A DNA stretch of 8,499 nt, from positions 1 through 8,499 of the forward strand of contig JBKHDD010000198.1 in assembly GCA_046541515.1 (NCBI GenBank), written 5' to 3'. Below the pieces are notes generated by a model, which did no database searches, was not told the DNA's origin, and saw only the letters and a program-made list of their open reading frames with translations. Below are positions 6,905 through 8,499 of this stretch, one piece after another. Made by a program: the position numbers and the translations under genes. The stretch is from CAYFVR01 sp046541515 (GTDB taxonomy: Bacteria; Desulfobacterota; Desulfobacteria; Desulfobacterales; Desulfococcaceae). Within the stretch, counting starts at the first letter, position 1, and the number at the start of each line of letters is the position of its first letter.

Positions 6905-8362
6905 ATGACCACCCACATCTGCATCTCCACCCAGAACCAGGCGGCGAATCTGTTGCCGGCGCTTCAGCTGAAGGCGGACGGGATGATCCTTCTTTCCTCG
7001 TCGGAAGCCGACAAGCGCGGATGGACGGCGAACATGAAGCGGGTCTGCGACCGGCGGAACCTGCCGCTTCGAATCGTCCGGGTTCCGAGGGACGCGGAGG
7101 ACGCGGCGGATCGGATGGCCGCGACGATCCAGCCCCATCTGCCCGGGAAGGACGCCACGATTTTCTGGAACATGACCGGCGGAAAAAAATCCATGACCCT
7201 GGGCATTCTGTCGCCGTTTCTCCGGCGAGGGGTGGAAGCCGACCGGCTGATCTACACCGACAATCGGCCCCACCGGATCATGTTCTACGACCATCGACTG
7301 GAATTGTGCGACGAAACCCCCATGGACCATTTCCTGGAACTCGAAGACCTGCTGAACCTGAACGGATTTTCGGCCGGGGGAACCGGGGAGCGGCTGTCCG
7401 AGGCGGAATTCGGGGACTGGACCGCGCCCTTCGTGGCGGAATACCGCACCCGCCCCCTGTTCCAGGAAATGGCGATCCGGACCATGGACAAGGGACCGCC
7501 GCAACTCGACACCCAAACCGGCCTGCGGGAACACGTCCGGCGACTGCTGGAAACCCATCGCCCCCGGTACGAAAAACTGCTGGACCCCGCGCCGGAACCC
7601 GACGACCACGCCCGGGGAAATCTTCGGAAAGCGATTCTCGACCTGCGCGCCGAACCCGAACGCAAGGACCTGGAACCGATCATCCGCCATTGCAATTTCT
7701 TTTTCTGGAATCAGGCCAAAAAACGGCTGGTCCCGGAGCTGGCCGGCGAGTTGGCCATTCCGACCGCCCCGATCTTTTCCGCGCCGCTTTCCGAAAGCGA
7801 ATCGGAAGAACTGGAACGGTCCATGGCCGCGGCCGGGGTATCCCTGCGCCATCCCACCCGGGGGCTCATGCGCGGGAACATCCTTTTTCCCGATAAATTC
7901 GGAAGCGTCCTGGAGACCGCGACCGCCTGGTCGTTCCGGGAGGCCCTGACGGCGGCGGGATTGGAGCGGTTTCTGCCCCATGTTTTCCGGAACGTGAAAA
8001 CCTACACCCTGGCCGGGAACGGCGACCAGGCCGACGACGAAATCGACCTGGCCGCGGTGACGCCCTGGGGCGCCCTGCTGGTCTTCGAGGTGAAGGGATA
8101 CTACGGGGAAGGCGGGGATGTTTTGCGCCGGCGGCGGGACACGGCCTACACCAAAAGCGGGATTTTCGGGCGGGCCATCTTCATCGACCCGCTATTGGCC
8201 TCCCGGCGGGACGCGGAAGGGAATTTCGAGGATTTCTTCCCGTCGGGGCTGGTGGAAAACCACCGGCAGATCGAAGCGACCCGGGGACTTCAGGCCTGGT
8301 GCTTCGACGAAATCGGGACCCGGCTGCCGGGGCTGCTGGCGACGGAAAAGCGGGACGGATGA
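6905..8362 (+). CDS. Card1/Can2-like CARF plus PD-(D/E)xK nuclease (DUF1887-type)
   Basis: A 485-residue cOA-activated nuclease. The N-terminal CARF half (about 1-150) shows THICISTQNQAANLLPAL (3-20) and the ligand-loop signature WNMTGGKKSM (88-97). The C-terminal nuclease has a helix with E337 (VLETATAWSFREAL), then E379-I-D381 and F-E395-V-K397-G, the PD-(D/E)xK core; the 14-residue step from D381 to E395 and the ExK spacing fit the family. Card1/Can2 enzymes are dimers that bind cA4 and cut or nick ssDNA, dsDNA or RNA depending on the member. The segment from about 160 to 320 is longer than I expect for Card1 (about 370 residues in total), so this is an extended version. The start at 6905 has GGAG at 6893-6896, 8 bases upstream. 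It is separated from csx1 by 185 bases with a palindrome, so it may have its own promoter, though I see no clear one. Confidence 0.88.
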   Translation: MTTHICISTQNQAANLLPALQLKADGMILLSSSEADKRGWTANMKRVCDRRNLPLRIVRVPRDAEDAADRMAATIQPHLPGKDATIFWNMTGGKKSMTLGILSPFLRRGVEADRLIYTDNRPHRIMFYDHRLELCDETPMDHFLELEDLLNLNGFSAGGTGERLSEAEFGDWTAPFVAEYRTRPLFQEMAIRTMDKGPPQLDTQTGLREHVRRLLETHRPRYEKLLDPAPEPDDHARGNLRKAILDLRAEPERKDLEPIIRHCNFFFWNQAKKRLVPELAGELAIPTAPIFSAPLSESESEELERSMAAAGVSLRHPTRGLMRGNILFPDKFGSVLETATAWSFREALTAAGLERFLPHVFRNVKTYTLAGNGDQADDEIDLAAVTPWGALLVFEVKGYYGEGGDVLRRRRDTAYTKSGIFGRAIFIDPLLASRRDAEGNFEDFFPSGLVENHRQIEATRGLQAWCFDEIGTRLPGLLATEKRDG

Positions 8363-8423
8363 GGCAGGAGCCTTGCGCATATTCGGACGCGGGTTTCCGG
8401 CGGGAATCCGATCCAAGGAAAGT

Positions 8424-8452
8424 TTGCCATCCCCGGGGTTCGTCGTTATACT
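8424..8452 (+). promoter_or_regulatory. Outward sigma70-type promoter
   Basis: TTGCCA (8424-8429, five of six matches to TTGACA) is followed after exactly 17 bases by TATACT (8447-8452, five of six matches to TATAAT). The spacer contains the palindrome CCCCGGGG (8431-8438). Transcription would start near 8459 and run out of the right edge, into an unseen gene or CRISPR leader. Confidence 0.55.
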
Positions 8453-8475
8453 TTACCCGGTCAACATTGAGACAT

Positions 8476-8491
8476 TTTCAAAGGTTTGAAA
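8476..8491. repeat. Inverted repeat downstream of the promoter
   Basis: TTTCAAA (8476-8482) and TTTGAAA (8485-8491) are perfect inverted copies separated by GG, in an A/T-rich stretch just after the predicted start of transcription. It could be an operator or part of a 5' untranslated region. The rest of 8363-8499 shows no gene. Confidence 0.4.
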
Positions 8492-8499
8492 TTTGTGAT

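Noticed and set aside
6881..7981. Minus-strand open frame (366 codons) opposite the Card1/Can2-like gene
   Set aside because: Antisense shadow in GC-rich DNA; the plus strand carries clear CARF and PD-(D/E)xK motifs with a ribosome binding site.
8118..8489. Plus-strand open frame of 123 codons across the end of the nuclease gene
   Set aside because: It is a shifted frame of the nuclease gene with no ribosome binding site and no recognisable sequence.
8363..8499. CRISPR array or leader at the right edge
   Set aside because: No direct repeat unit occurs even twice; only a promoter and one short inverted repeat are visible.

Overview
This window is the distal part of a type III CRISPR-Cas operon, best matched to type III-D / III-Dv. 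It joins directly to an ancillary module that makes, reads and probably clears a cyclic oligoadenylate (cOA) signal. The host is a GC-rich bacterium that I cannot place with confidence. The core genes have strong Shine-Dalgarno sequences and ATGA overlaps. The dispersed palindrome at about 6777 resembles short intergenic repeats I recall from genomes of several GC-rich environmental phyla. No rRNA, tRNA, transposase or CRISPR array is visible.

Layout. (1) Bases 1-4221, plus strand, effector-complex genes: the 3' part of a two-RAMP (Cas7-2x/Csm3-like) gene that enters from the left edge, csx19 (TIGR03984 family), and a 769-residue RAMP protein of the TIGR03986 family. Both junctions are ATGA overlaps, so this is one translationally coupled unit. 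Cas10, any Cas5/Cas11 parts and Cas6 must lie to the left or elsewhere. (2) Bases 4222-4386: short convergent gap. (3) Bases 4387-4734, minus strand: a HigA-type XRE antitoxin/regulator with no HigB toxin beside it. (4) Bases 4772-6719, plus strand: csx20 (ring-nuclease family), an 84-residue small protein coupled to it by ATGA, then a Csx1/TM1812-type CARF-HEPN ribonuclease. (5) Bases 6720-6904: a spacer with a hairpin overlapping the csx1 stop and a nested palindromic repeat. (6) Bases 6905-8362, plus strand: a Card1/Can2-like CARF plus PD-(D/E)xK nuclease. (7) Bases 8363-8499: a good sigma70-type promoter pointing out of the window, followed by a small inverted repeat.

How it should work (inference from families): the RNA-guided Cas7/Csx19 complex, with an off-window Cas10, detects target RNA and makes cOA. 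The CARF-HEPN protein would then cut RNA and the CARF-REase protein would cut nucleic acid. Csx20 would degrade the cOA and reset the response. The least explained parts are the orphan HigA gene, which faces csx20 across only 37 bp, the 84-residue protein between csx20 and csx1, and the extra C-terminal region of the TIGR03986 protein.
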